A DNA stretch of 64,000 nucleotides from Saprospiraceae bacterium. GTDB taxonomy: Bacteria > Bacteroidota > Bacteroidia > Chitinophagales > Saprospiraceae. Shown one piece after another: positions 8,327-17,339 of this stretch (position 1 is the first letter of the stretch; each line of letters opens with the position of its first letter). Below the pieces are notes generated by a model that was given only the letters and a program-made list of their open reading frames with translations, was not told where the DNA came from and did not search any database. The DNA lies in assembly GCA_016709995.1 (NCBI GenBank), contig JADJLQ010000001.1:3258001-3322000 (forward strand), in the 5' to 3' direction. Position numbers and translations under genes: made by a program.

Positions 8327-9688
8327 ATGAAAAATATTATACCTGGTTTATTCCTATTCATTATTATTATGACTGCATGCTCTCCTACCAAGGAGCCGAT
8401 ACAAAAGCCCATCAGATTGGTTACGCTCGATCCCGGACATTTTCATGCTGCCCTGGTGCAAAAATCAATGTATCCTTCTGTGGACAGTACAGTGTATATC
8501 TATAGTGAAGGAGGTCCCGACCTGGATATGCATTTGGCCAGGATAAAAAATTACAACACGCGTGCTGATCATCCTACTCATTGGAACCTGGTGCAATATA
8601 CCGGTGCTGACTATCTACAAAAAATGGCAACTGAACACAAAGGCAATGTGGTCGTACTCTCCGGTAACAATAGAATCAAACCTGAATATATCGATGCCTC
8701 TTTAAATGCCGGCATGCATGTATTTGCAGACAAACCGATGATCATCCGATATGAAGACTTTGGCAGGCTCAAATCTTCTTTCGACCTGGCAACACAACAA
8801 AATATTTTATTGTACGATATCATGACCGAGCGTTATGAGATCACTACTCAACTTCAAAGGCTGTTTTCTATGGATCAGGCTATCTTTGGTGAGCTCGTCG
8901 ATGGTACTATGGACCAACCTGCTATCACCAAAGAAAGCGTTCATCATTTTTACAAGTTTGTTTCCGGTAATGTCTTGGTCAGACCAGCCTGGTTTCTGGA
9001 TGTAAATCAACAGGGAGAAGGTCTTGTAGATGTGATGACCCACCTGGTAGATCTTGTACAATGGGAGTGTTTCCCGGACCAGGTCATAGATACCAATCTT
9101 ATCCATATTGATCTCGCCAGGCGCTGGCCTACCATCATGTCGGCCGATCAATTTAACACGATCACCCAATCATCCACTTATCCGGAATATTTAAAAAAGG
9201 ATGTTCATGCGGATAGTCTGCATGTGTATTCTAATGGAGAGATCAATTATACCATCAACGGTAAACATGCCAAAACTTCCGTGATATGGAATTACCAGGC
9301 TCCGGAGGGCACTGGAGATACCCATTATTCAATCATGCGTGGCACTAAGTGTAACCTGATGATTCGCCAGGGAAAAGAAGAGGGGTACAAACCCACCTTG
9401 TACATAGAAGCCAACGATTCAAAAGACTCATCTATCGCCATGGCTATCAATAACAAATTATCAGCTCAGAGCCAGCAATGGCCTGGTATAAACCTTGAAA
9501 CCACTCCGCGAGGTTGGAAATTAAATATTCCACCTGCTATCCAGGAAGGCCATGAGGCTCATTTTGCCAGGGTTATGGAAAAGTTTTTACAGTATGTGCA
9601 AGCAGGGGATATGCCTTCCTGGGAAGTACCCAATATGATAGCAAAATATTATACCACTACTCACGCCCTCCAATTGGCTACACACTAA
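8327..9688 (+). CDS. Lipoprotein with Gfo/Idh/MocA-like and oxidoreductase C-terminal domains
   Basis: The signal peptide ends in a lipobox (IMTACSP, Cys 18), so the protein is probably anchored in the outer or inner membrane, facing the periplasm. The next 150 residues form a Rossmann-type domain (VVVLSGNNRIKPEYIDASLNAG, then VFADKPM where the family has EKP). The rest resembles the putative oxidoreductase C-terminal domain family (PF16490), with EGLVDVMTHLVDLVQWE. The lysine of the EKP motif is present. It starts exactly after the upstream gene's stop codon. A role in processing sugars next to the TonB system is likely but unproven. Confidence 0.85.
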   Translation: MKNIIPGLFLFIIIMTACSPTKEPIQKPIRLVTLDPGHFHAALVQKSMYPSVDSTVYIYSEGGPDLDMHLARIKNYNTRADHPTHWNLVQYTGADYLQKMATEHKGNVVVLSGNNRIKPEYIDASLNAGMHVFADKPMIIRYEDFGRLKSSFDLATQQNILLYDIMTERYEITTQLQRLFSMDQAIFGELVDGTMDQPAITKESVHHFYKFVSGNVLVRPAWFLDVNQQGEGLVDVMTHLVDLVQWECFPDQVIDTNLIHIDLARRWPTIMSADQFNTITQSSTYPEYLKKDVHADSLHVYSNGEINYTINGKHAKTSVIWNYQAPEGTGDTHYSIMRGTKCNLMIRQGKEEGYKPTLYIEANDSKDSSIAMAINNKLSAQSQQWPGINLETTPRGWKLNIPPAIQEGHEAHFARVMEKFLQYVQAGDMPSWEVPNMIAKYYTTTHALQLATH

Positions 9689-9753
9689 GGAGTAAAATAA
9701 AATAGAAAACTATTGCTTTGTTTGGTAATTTTAAGCAATTAATATAATTCACT

Positions 9754-9761
9754 TAGTTTTG
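9754..9761 (+). promoter_or_regulatory. -7 promoter box upstream of the CotH-like gene
   Basis: TAGTTTTG fits TAnnTTTG exactly and lies 66 bases before the preferred ATG at 9828, leaving an ordinary leader. Confidence 0.4.
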
Positions 9762-9827
9762 CAGTAACTATTTTTATTCATTTTACACCTTTATGTTATG
9801 TACCAATCACTTTACCCAAACCTACGC

Positions 9828-10838
9828 ATGAAAAAGATTGTATTTTCTTTTCTCCTTCTTGGAGTATTTACTTTAATTCACGCCCAAAAAGGCCCGACAG
9901 TTTTTGATTGTATCTATGAAACTGAAGGCATCCCAGTGATCAAAATTGAAACCAATTGGAACAAAGTGATCAATCAAAAAATGGATGAGGAATATTTACC
10001 TGGTACGATAGAGATGCCTTGTCATGGAGAAACATTAAAATTCGAAATCCGCACGCGCGCACGTGGGAATATGAGGAAGCAGGTTTGTTTTTTCCCTCCA
10101 ATAAAAATTGATTTCAAAAAAGGAGCCTTGATGAAAAACAAATTGGATACTGCTACGGATAAACTAAAAGTAGTGTTCCAGTGTCGGACCGGTGATGCCA
10201 ATACAGAGTTGCTAATGAGGGAGAAACTGGCTTATGAACTATACAAAATCATCAACCCTGAATATTATGTCTTTCAAAAACAAGTCAAAATAGAGTGCAT
10301 CGATGAGGGTAAAGTAAAATATACCCTGGATGCCCTGATCGTCGAAGACGAAGAAAAACTTGGTGACCGATTCAATGCCAGGATAGTAGAGACCGGCAAA
10401 GTGATGTCTCCTTCTTTGGATAAGACTATTTATCAGCGCATGACTTTTTTTCAATATATGATAGGCAACACGGATTGGTCACTACCCAACCGACATAACA
10501 TAGAAATGATCAAAGTCCCGGAAAATCAAAAAATCATTCCCTTGGCTTATGACTTTGATTATTCCGCTTTAGTAGGAGCCTCCTATGCGGTACCCCATGA
10601 GTCACTCCCTATAAAGAGTATCTTCGAAAGATTGTATCAGGGACATGGTGTTTCCGAAGAGGACGCTATGGCCACAGCAAAATATTTTCTTGAAAAAAAG
10701 CCACAACTTCTCCAGGCAGTGACCGATTGCCAGGGATTGGACGATAAGGCGAAAAACAATGTAAATAAATTTTTAGGGTCCTTTTTTAGCATTATTGAGA
10801 ACGAAAAACAAGTAAAAAGGACCTTCGTCCAAGAGTAA
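9828..10838 (+). CDS. Secreted protein, distantly CotH-like
   Basis: From the ATG at 9828 the protein has a clean signal peptide (MKKIVFSFLLLGVFTLIHA) and about 336 residues; an upstream ATG at 9798 would add ten residues that spoil the signal. The mature part shows EIRTRARGNMRKQVCFFPPIKIDF, LMREKLAYELYKII, DALIVEDEEKLGDRF and IPLAYDFDYSALVG. This series resembles Bacteroidota proteins related to the CotH kinase family; the final Asp-rich DFDYS would be a metal-binding part in that family. I could not confirm a complete kinase site, so catalytic activity is uncertain. It stands alone. Confidence 0.75.
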   Translation: MKKIVFSFLLLGVFTLIHAQKGPTVFDCIYETEGIPVIKIETNWNKVINQKMDEEYLPGTIEMPCHGETLKFEIRTRARGNMRKQVCFFPPIKIDFKKGALMKNKLDTATDKLKVVFQCRTGDANTELLMREKLAYELYKIINPEYYVFQKQVKIECIDEGKVKYTLDALIVEDEEKLGDRFNARIVETGKVMSPSLDKTIYQRMTFFQYMIGNTDWSLPNRHNIEMIKVPENQKIIPLAYDFDYSALVGASYAVPHESLPIKSIFERLYQGHGVSEEDAMATAKYFLEKKPQLLQAVTDCQGLDDKAKNNVNKFLGSFFSIIENEKQVKRTFVQE

Positions 10839-10887
10839 GAGATTTGATTTCTCCAACCCTAAGGGAGTCGGCTGCAATTTCTCAAAT

Positions 10888-11025
10888 TCACGCTTTCGCA
10901 CTACCCAAGCCCTGATGGGTGTCTGCCGCATATTTCGTAACCTCACGCTTTCGCACTAGCCCGGCCATGAAGGGTGTTTGCAGCGCTTTGCAACGCCCCG
11001 CCCTACTCAGCCGATGGGTGTCTGC
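10888..11025 (+). repeat. Imperfect tandem repeat, 55-base unit
   Basis: TCACGCTTTCGCACTA occurs at 10888-10903 and again at 10943-10958, exactly 55 bases apart. GATGGGTGTCTGC at 10914-10926 recurs as GAAGGGTGTTTGC at 10969-10981 and again exactly at 11013-11025. There are therefore two full units and one partial unit, GC-richer than the surroundings, between the CotH-like gene and the end of the protease gene. Confidence 0.8.
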
Positions 11026-11032
11026 GCACCCT

Positions 11033-12115
11033 TCAGCACCTTTCCCTATGTGCGCCGAACTTGTTCACTAATTGATCATCATAATAGTCGGCCAGGTTCA
11101 TGAGATTTTTAATTTGATGATATCCTTGTACGACATCCAGCTGCCTGTCAATCAACATAGATGAAAGTATAATCTCATTGCCGCGAAGACTTAAGCTGGA
11201 TTGCTTCATCGCAAAGTTCTGGCGCAGTAGATATTCGTATAATTCCTGGATCTGGGTCCTGGGCAGGTGACAGAGCGTGGCATCGCATAAGATGAGACCA
11301 CTTTGATCGTGATAGGCGATCTCTATCGTAGCACTGCCATGATTGAGCTCCCAATTATTGGGGCCTCGCCGGCAGATATTAACCGGAAATCCGAGTTTGA
11401 TCAATATATCTTCGATGGTCCTTGGCAACCCGACTGCCTCATAAGGCACAGCATCTGAAGGGAATTTTATTTTGGCCCCACAGTGAATACAATAATGACT
11501 TTTGTCCGGTGATTCAAATACGATATTGGAGCAGGAGTCACATCTCGTTGCTTCCTTACCTCCGCCTGCTTTAAAGGCAGTAAGGGTGTCATCCAAATAG
11601 TTTGCAGGCAAAGAAAACCCAATACTATTTCCATTCTGCATCACGAAAGTATTCACCCCTACTACCCTGCCGGATTCATTAATCAGTGGGCCTCCACTGT
11701 TGCCGGGATTGAGGGCAGCGTCGTGTTGGATATATTGGATATCATTCTGCAGATGCATCGTATTCGATACAATCCCTTGTGTAGCAGTATATTTTAGTCC
11801 AAAAGGATGGCCTACAGCGATGACCAGGTCACCTTCATGAAGTTTTTCTGTTTTTTCTATTTCAATATGCTGATCAGACGGAGTGGAGACAGGCAATTGG
11901 ATAAATGCCAGATCATATTTCTGATCCAAAAAAACTACCCTGACGATTTGTTTAGCTATCAATCTGCCTTCCACTACTATCTCCTGGTTGTCACGCACTA
12001 CATGTTCGTTGGTGACGATGATATGATCATCAGGCAAGGCAAAGCCAGTACCTGTATTATAAGGAGTAGCGATCTGAACTACATAGTCTCTGTATTTTTC
12101 TATAATGCCTTTCAT
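11033..12115 (-). CDS. Trypsin-like (HtrA-type) serine protease with zinc ribbon and C-terminal domain
   Basis: The first 180 residues form a chymotrypsin/HtrA-fold protease with H38 (VTNEHVV), D68 (KYDLAF) and S140 (NPGNSGGPL), so the catalytic triad is complete. There is no signal peptide, which suggests a cytoplasmic location, and no PDZ domain. A four-cysteine zinc ribbon follows (C192, C195, C209, C212). Residues 230-350 look like an alpha/beta domain of the YbjN or type III chaperone-like kind; this is a weak, structure-level guess. The ATG overlaps the stop of the upstream gene as ATGA, so the two are translationally coupled. Confidence 0.88.
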   Translation of the reverse strand: MKGIIEKYRDYVVQIATPYNTGTGFALPDDHIIVTNEHVVRDNQEIVVEGRLIAKQIVRVVFLDQKYDLAFIQLPVSTPSDQHIEIEKTEKLHEGDLVIAVGHPFGLKYTATQGIVSNTMHLQNDIQYIQHDAALNPGNSGGPLINESGRVVGVNTFVMQNGNSIGFSLPANYLDDTLTAFKAGGGKEATRCDSCSNIVFESPDKSHYCIHCGAKIKFPSDAVPYEAVGLPRTIEDILIKLGFPVNICRRGPNNWELNHGSATIEIAYHDQSGLILCDATLCHLPRTQIQELYEYLLRQNFAMKQSSLSLRGNEIILSSMLIDRQLDVVQGYHQIKNLMNLADYYDDQLVNKFGAHRERC

Positions 12116-13443
12116 TTCGACTTTTGCATTTGAATTTTACGCACCTGTAGTATCAGGCTATGCACAAAATAACTTACCTGGCTATAATCCAATTGTCTTG
12201 CATCCAGTGCAAAGCCCGGGTAGACTTTTTGATGCATTTTTTCTATACGGTGCAATGCTGACTTGATAGCTGATTTGTCAGGCAAACCGGACGGCAAGGC
12301 CAATTTTTCATAATTATCTATAGAGTCAAAAAACGCTGGCTCAGTGACTCGATATACCAAAGTAAAAAGGTCCTTGATTGGATCCGGCAGGGCAAAATTA
12401 AACAAGCAGATTCCTACGGCATATTCCACTATAGCTATGGCATATTCATGATGATGATTATCGAGATACCACTGTATATTGTTGATCTCCCGATCCAATA
12501 CTTCCATTACCATGGCGGTATTGCCTGGTGAGGTGACGCCAAAAGTAAAAATAGAATGGTGGAGATCTCTTATTAGTGTCTCTTCATTTTGCTGACCCAT
12601 CAAACTTAAATCCTGTCGCAAGGACTTTAATTTATGGAGTTGATTTTTATTATCCTGGCTAAAATAGGATTTGTGGATTTGTTCGATCCTATCCATCATA
12701 GAACCTTCAGGCCGCACCAGGTAATCCAGTTTGTATAAAAGCGCCAAAAGAATGTAACCTCCCGCGGCAGGGTATTGCTCTATTTTGAGTTTTCCCTGGT
12801 CTACTATCTGAAGGGCTTTATTAATAGATGAATAGAAAAAATCGGTTTTTAGTTTTACTTCTGCTACAGGCAATGATTCAATCTGACCTGATCGGATGGG
12901 TTTTAAAAAACTGAACTCATCCACCAATAGATCATCTTGTTTGTCTGCATGGATCGCCAGCTCTTTGAGTGCAAAATATAGTTTATAGGGCGAGGCGTCT
13001 TCCAGCGCGGTGTCAAATAAAAGTTGGATTACCTCGTCTTCGGATAGTCCATACCTGACATATTTTAATTCGTAGTTGAGATCCAGCAATCGACGCATAA
13101 ATCCAATGTGCAATTGGTCTGCATGGGCTATCTTACAGTTTACTCTTATTTGGCCATTTTTTGTTCTAACCATAATGGTCTTAGATCCTTGCAGGATATC
13201 GAAATCCAGGGCACCACTGGCTAACTTGCTTACATTATGTTCTGATGTATCCTGGATATAATTGATAAATTCTGCAATAGCATCCTGAAAGTCTCTGTTT
13301 TCAAAATGTAAAACGGCTTTGTCCCAGGCCTCGTATTGCTCAGTAGATTTATAGGCATCTGTAAATCGACCAAAATAAGCTTTGATCCCTTCGACATCCT
13401 TCACCTCCTCTTTCTTACTAAATATTTTATCCCAAAGACTCAT
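12112..13443 (-). CDS. Unknown protein coupled to the zinc-ribbon protease
   Basis: From ATG 13443 the product is 443 residues and starts MSLWDKIFSKKEE; an upstream start at 13464 would add seven residues that look unlike a normal N-terminus. There is no signal peptide or clear membrane segment. About residues 70-190 (MVRTKNGQIRVN, then LFDTALEDASPYKLYFALKELA) resemble the YbjN or type III chaperone-like fold. The rest is mostly helical, with KLKSLRQDLSLM and a His-rich DNHHHEYA patch. I cannot assign a function. The stop codon overlaps the protease ATG by four bases, so the two proteins probably act together, the protease perhaps controlled by this partner. Confidence 0.8.
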   Translation of the reverse strand: MSLWDKIFSKKEEVKDVEGIKAYFGRFTDAYKSTEQYEAWDKAVLHFENRDFQDAIAEFINYIQDTSEHNVSKLASGALDFDILQGSKTIMVRTKNGQIRVNCKIAHADQLHIGFMRRLLDLNYELKYVRYGLSEDEVIQLLFDTALEDASPYKLYFALKELAIHADKQDDLLVDEFSFLKPIRSGQIESLPVAEVKLKTDFFYSSINKALQIVDQGKLKIEQYPAAGGYILLALLYKLDYLVRPEGSMMDRIEQIHKSYFSQDNKNQLHKLKSLRQDLSLMGQQNEETLIRDLHHSIFTFGVTSPGNTAMVMEVLDREINNIQWYLDNHHHEYAIAIVEYAVGICLFNFALPDPIKDLFTLVYRVTEPAFFDSIDNYEKLALPSGLPDKSAIKSALHRIEKMHQKVYPGFALDARQLDYSQVSYFVHSLILQVRKIQMQKSK

Positions 13444-13595
13444 AACTGTAGCGTAAAGTGGCACAAAATAAGGAAGTAATAGCTACCTGCTCTTCAAAAA
13501 TATTTCCTTCAAGGCTTGTTCTCGTATGGCCAACTAAAAAATGACAACGACAAAATTCTCCAGATCATGTTTGCCGGAGACATTTATTATACATT

Positions 13596-13603
13596 TACCT
13601 TTG
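13596..13603 (+). promoter_or_regulatory. -7 promoter box abutting the GSCFA gene
   Basis: TACCTTTG fits TAnnTTTG and ends three bases before the ATG at 13607. It falls inside the longer open frame that starts at 13541, which supports the later ATG and a leaderless transcript. Confidence 0.5.
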
Positions 13604-13606
13604 ACT

Positions 13607-14563
13607 ATGACAAATCAGAATTTCCGAACTGAAATCAGAATCAGTCCGGGTCATTTTAAAATCGATCATGCCAATACCTTATTGAGTATAGGGTCCTGCT
13701 TTTCCGAGCACATTCATGAGAGGCTTAAAGATGCCGGTTTTAATTCCAGGTGCAATCCAAATGGAATTGTATATAATCCGATAAGTATTGGAACTCAACT
13801 ATTGGGTTTATTGAGTCAACGTATTTGGGCAGAGGAGGATATCTTATTTGATCAGGGACTGTATCATGGAATACACCATCATGGAAATTTTTCCGGAATT
13901 TCTAAAGAAGGTGTTTTGAAGAATATGAACGAAACTGCATCTACATTCAGATCCTATATCTCAAAGATGGATCGTCTGATCGTAACCTTTGGATCGGCGA
14001 TCACCTATACCCATACATTGACATCGCAATTGGTCGCTAACTGCCACAAAATTCCAGCCAGTCAATTTATAAGAAAGATATTAAGCCCCGATGAAATGGT
14101 CAACGCTAGCCAGCAGTGGATAGAAGATTTTCATCGAGCCAGGCCGGAGCTACAGATACTGCTTACACTCAGTCCGGTCCGATATCTTAAAGAAGGATTC
14201 ACTGACAACACGCTGAGCAAAGCCAGTTTATATCTCATGATTCAAACCCTCTGCAGTCAATATGATTTTGTACATTATTTTCCTTCCTATGAAATCCTGC
14301 TTGACGATCTTAGAGATTATCGGTTTTACAAAGATGACATGATCCATCCTGGCGATCAGGCGATCAATTATATCTGGAATAAATTTTCACGATCCTATTT
14401 TGAAGAAGATACCTTGTTGATTAATGAAAAAATAGAAAAGTTACACAGAGCAAGGTTACACAGGCCTCATCACCAGGATTCAGCCGATCATTTAAGATTT
14501 AAAATAAAGTTAGAAGAAGAGATCAATCTATTTAAACAAAAATACCCCTGGATCGAATGGTGA
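13607..14563 (+). CDS. GSCFA-family protein
   Basis: The family name motif is visible as LLSIGSCFSEHI near the N-terminus, followed by CNPNGIVYNPISIG, LIVTFGSAITYTH, TLSPVRYLKEGF and, near the end, FYKDDMIHPGDQAINYIW. These blocks fit a GDSL/SGNH-like hydrolase (PF08885), with Ser in the GSCF block and Asp-His in the IHPGD block as likely catalytic residues. The substrate is unknown. I used ATG 13607 because the 22 residues before it contain the -7 box and resemble no GSCFA N-terminus. A strong hairpin terminator follows at 14600. Confidence 0.9.
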   Translation: MTNQNFRTEIRISPGHFKIDHANTLLSIGSCFSEHIHERLKDAGFNSRCNPNGIVYNPISIGTQLLGLLSQRIWAEEDILFDQGLYHGIHHHGNFSGISKEGVLKNMNETASTFRSYISKMDRLIVTFGSAITYTHTLTSQLVANCHKIPASQFIRKILSPDEMVNASQQWIEDFHRARPELQILLTLSPVRYLKEGFTDNTLSKASLYLMIQTLCSQYDFVHYFPSYEILLDDLRDYRFYKDDMIHPGDQAINYIWNKFSRSYFEEDTLLINEKIEKLHRARLHRPHHQDSADHLRFKIKLEEEINLFKQKYPWIEW

Positions 14564-14599
14564 TCAAGTTTCCTCAGCCTAAATAAATTTAACAAAAAA

Positions 14600-14636
14600 C
14601 CCACACATATTTTTTGGGTAAAAAAAATATGGTGGG
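14600..14636 (+). terminator. Hairpin terminator after the GSCFA gene
   Basis: CCCACACATATTTTTT at 14600-14615 pairs with AAAAAAATATGGTGGG up to 14636, with a GGGT loop and one bulged base. CTTT and an AT-rich run follow. The position, about 35 bases after the stop codon, fits a transcription terminator. Confidence 0.7.
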
Positions 14637-14895
14637 CTTTAATATAAAAAGACTCACTCTAAATTTCTATGTTCTGATGTGACGCAAGGCTCAAAAATAG
14701 TCAGAAGAATATCTAATCACTCACCCAAGTAGGGGGAAAGAAGATCGTTTTCTTATTAATAAAAAGTTAATCTATGCTTTTAATACTACAAACCATATCT
14801 AACCCATCATTCATATTACCCTATTACTTCAAAGCTGGTTTCAGATATCATAACCTTCGTTTAAGTCAAAGGTTACAGGGCATGACTAGAAGAAT
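14637..14895. other. AT-rich gap between convergent genes
   Basis: No gene or further repeat can be supported here. It separates the terminator of the rightward GSCFA gene from the end of the leftward DUF4097 gene. Confidence 0.4.
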
Positions 14896-15633
14896 TTATT
14901 TTTTCCTCAGATAGACATTGCCATATTTTGACTCAAAACTGTATTTAGGACCTTTACCTGGTCGAGCCATGAGCTCTGTATGAAAGTCTCTCTGGACTAA
15001 ACCATCACCTTTAAATTTGATATCCAGGTTAGAATAGATCTGACCATAATCTGTGGTGGCATACAACTCTCCTACCTGGGTTGTATTGATCGCAGCATCT
15101 ACTCCGCCGTAAGTGGATGTTGCAGTCAATTCCATTGATTGTTGCAGATCTTTGAGCTCCACGATACCATACACGGATACGATGTCGGTCGCCATACCTT
15201 TTGGTACTTTAATATCGAGCACGATATCCACATCATGTCCCCACGAAGTCATATCAAAACCAACGCCATGATCTTTTTTATATTTCTCAAACTCCTGCTT
15301 GTTTTTGAAAACTATTTTTTCGCCATTGTGTTTTACCGTGATACGTTGAGGCAGATCTTTGATATTAGGTATTTCCCCTTTTATATTGACTTCCCGGCCA
15401 CTTGAATTAGAGGTGAGTTTAAAAGCTTCGTCGTTTTCCCCTCCATTGATACTGACAGTACCTGTGATGAGCACTTCATTTTTATCCCAGCTGGAGACTT
15501 TGATGAGCTGAGGATAATCAAAGTGAAGATTCACTTTTTGGCCTGAGGCTACAGGGATAGATTTGTTGATTTGAGTTTGAGCAAGGCTCATCAGCCCCCA
15601 TCCCATGGTGACCAGGAGATATAGATATTTCAT
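14896..15633 (-). CDS. Secreted DUF4097-like beta-helix protein, copy 2 of the sigma operon
   Basis: The 245-residue product has a signal peptide (MKYLYLLVTMGWGLMSLAQ). The remainder is beta-rich, with short GxV/YG turns such as TATSTYGGVDAAI and ATTDYGQIYSNLD and the end YGNVYLRKK, matching the DUF4097 adhesin-like beta-strand family. It resembles the neighbour at 15729 in layout and in its last residues. Members of this family often sit behind ECF sigma/anti-sigma pairs; the molecular role is unknown, perhaps at the cell surface. It is the fourth gene of the leftward run that starts with the sigma factor. Confidence 0.82.
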   Translation of the reverse strand: MKYLYLLVTMGWGLMSLAQTQINKSIPVASGQKVNLHFDYPQLIKVSSWDKNEVLITGTVSINGGENDEAFKLTSNSSGREVNIKGEIPNIKDLPQRITVKHNGEKIVFKNKQEFEKYKKDHGVGFDMTSWGHDVDIVLDIKVPKGMATDIVSVYGIVELKDLQQSMELTATSTYGGVDAAINTTQVGELYATTDYGQIYSNLDIKFKGDGLVQRDFHTELMARPGKGPKYSFESKYGNVYLRKK

Positions 15634-15728
15634 TACAAATTGATTTGGATGATGAAAAAATTAATCTATAGACTTAGATTACAAAATTTAAAATAAGGGT
15701 GTTCAAATCTACTCTATGAAAAGTATGG

Positions 15729-16508
15729 TTATTTTTTGCGAAGGTAGATTTTGCTGTAATCAGATCTTAAGTCAAGTTTAAGACCTCCACCATTGATCTT
15801 GCCCAGCACTTTATTAGCGCTCATATTGACCATGTCAGAGTCCTTGTCGGTAGTACGATCTAGTTCTATTTTAAATTCCGGAGCGACATACATTTCTCCA
15901 TAGGATGTCTTCATATTCAGATCGGCTTTGAGGCTAGCAGGCAAGGTAACATCTACGGTGCTGTATATGGAAATAAGAGAGATTGGGCCTTTCACATTGG
16001 TAGAGAACTCTGCATCGATGCTGCTGTATATGGTTTTGACAGTGGCAGGTCCGGTGATGTTTTCCAATTCAATACTATTATAGGTTGCTGAAATCTCCAG
16101 CTCATTTTCCAAATTTTTAAACTTTGCCTCATGTCCATATTGTGACTCATATTCGTAGGAGATGATCACACCTTTGGGTACCAGGATTTTTATACCCGGG
16201 GATTTAGTTTTTTGCAATTGATTGACTACGACGGCACTCCCGGAATTATTCACATTGATGCCAAGGCCTGTGTTGTCCTGCAGGCCTGAACCATTGATCG
16301 CCACCAAACCTGCAGCGCGCTCGTCTTTGTTGTCATGTCCATCCCTGGAAGTAAAAATGATTTCACTTCCGGTGGTCCCTTCGACCGATACATTGCCTAT
16401 ATGCAGCTCCAGCCTGCCGGAACTTTTTTGGACTTTGTACTCCTGGCTAAACAGATGCAAGGAAGATATGGCTAAACAAAAAGCCAGGATTAATCTACTA
16501 TTTTTCAT
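15729..16508 (-). CDS. Secreted DUF4097-like beta-helix protein, copy 1 of the sigma operon
   Basis: The 259-residue protein begins with a signal peptide ending near LHLFSQ. The mature part alternates short beta-strands (ATYNSIELENI, TIYSSIDAEF, SIYSTVDVTL, TSYGEMYVAP) and ends YSKIYLRKK. This is the DUF4097 repeat pattern, here with regular 18-20-residue spacing that suggests a beta-helix or sandwich. It lies 57 bases after the anti-sigma gene and 95 bases before the second copy. Duplication followed by divergence is the likely origin. The function is unknown. Confidence 0.82.
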   Translation of the reverse strand: MKNSRLILAFCLAISSLHLFSQEYKVQKSSGRLELHIGNVSVEGTTGSEIIFTSRDGHDNKDERAAGLVAINGSGLQDNTGLGINVNNSGSAVVVNQLQKTKSPGIKILVPKGVIISYEYESQYGHEAKFKNLENELEISATYNSIELENITGPATVKTIYSSIDAEFSTNVKGPISLISIYSTVDVTLPASLKADLNMKTSYGEMYVAPEFKIELDRTTDKDSDMVNMSANKVLGKINGGGLKLDLRSDYSKIYLRKK

Positions 16509-16565
16509 GGGTTGATTTAATTTTTAATGATTGTGATAAATGAATGTTTTTTAATCGATATTTAT

Positions 16566-17339
16566 TTAAGTTAACTTGAATATGCCTTTGTATGCTTCGT
16601 CTTTGACCGCTTTGATCAGATCTTCTTGACGCGTGAGTGTCTCCAACTCATCTACGATGACCGTTTCTTTCTTTTGTACCAGCATTTGTATGAGTGCGAT
16701 CTGTACTACCGGGTCTTCCTGGTGGGTGAGAGATTGTATCAAAGCCGATCTCACTGAAGGAAGATGATAATATTTGCCCAGCGCTTCCAGTGCAGCTACC
16801 CGCACGTTAGAGCTAGGGTCGGTATTCATGGTCTTGATGAGTACCTGCAGGATTTCCAGGTCGGGAGTGGTAAGGTCTTGTGACGCATAGATCCCGCTCA
16901 TCCGCTGACTGGCAGAATTTTGATTATTAAGATTGTCCATCACGAGGTCTTTGGTGGCCTGCAGTTCCACCTTTATTTTAGTCAGCTCCTGCTTTTGTTG
17001 ATTCAATTTGCTGATCGTCATTGCACCTCCATATCCGACCAGGAGGATGGCCAGGCCGGCAGCAATCCTATACCAATTCAGTCTTTTTAGTTTTGTCTTC
17101 TTGATATCTGTCTCATAGTGGTCCAGCCAATGCTCGAAGCGGGCTGTCATTCTATCCGACGGTATCGTGTCAAGGTTGCTGTTCATGAGTGTATCTGCCT
17201 GTTTTAATTGGTTGTATTGAGTCTCCATCTCCTTATTGGTTTCGATCCAATGTTTGATTTCCAGGTTTTCCTTTTCACTCAAAGTGCCATCGATATATTG
17301 GACCAATTTTTCGAGGATATGATCTTGTTCTATATTCAT
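16566..17339 (-). CDS. Anti-sigma factor-like membrane protein with HEAT repeats
   Basis: Residues 1-88 are a small acidic and helical cytoplasmic part (KLVQYIDGTLSEKENLEIKHWI, as in zinc-less anti-sigma N-termini). Residues 90-109 form one membrane span, then a coiled coil (110-140). The C-terminal 100 residues carry HEAT-like helical repeats (SSNVRVAALEALGKYY and DPVVQIALIQMLVQK). Its ATG overlaps the sigma-factor stop as ATGA. The expected job is to hold the ECF sigma factor until an envelope signal is sensed through the HEAT part. Anti-sigma binding is inferred from the gene order and the layout. Confidence 0.85.
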   Translation of the reverse strand: MNIEQDHILEKLVQYIDGTLSEKENLEIKHWIETNKEMETQYNQLKQADTLMNSNLDTIPSDRMTARFEHWLDHYETDIKKTKLKRLNWYRIAAGLAILLVGYGGAMTISKLNQQKQELTKIKVELQATKDLVMDNLNNQNSASQRMSGIYASQDLTTPDLEILQVLIKTMNTDPSSNVRVAALEALGKYYHLPSVRSALIQSLTHQEDPVVQIALIQMLVQKKETVIVDELETLTRQEDLIKAVKDEAYKGIFKLT

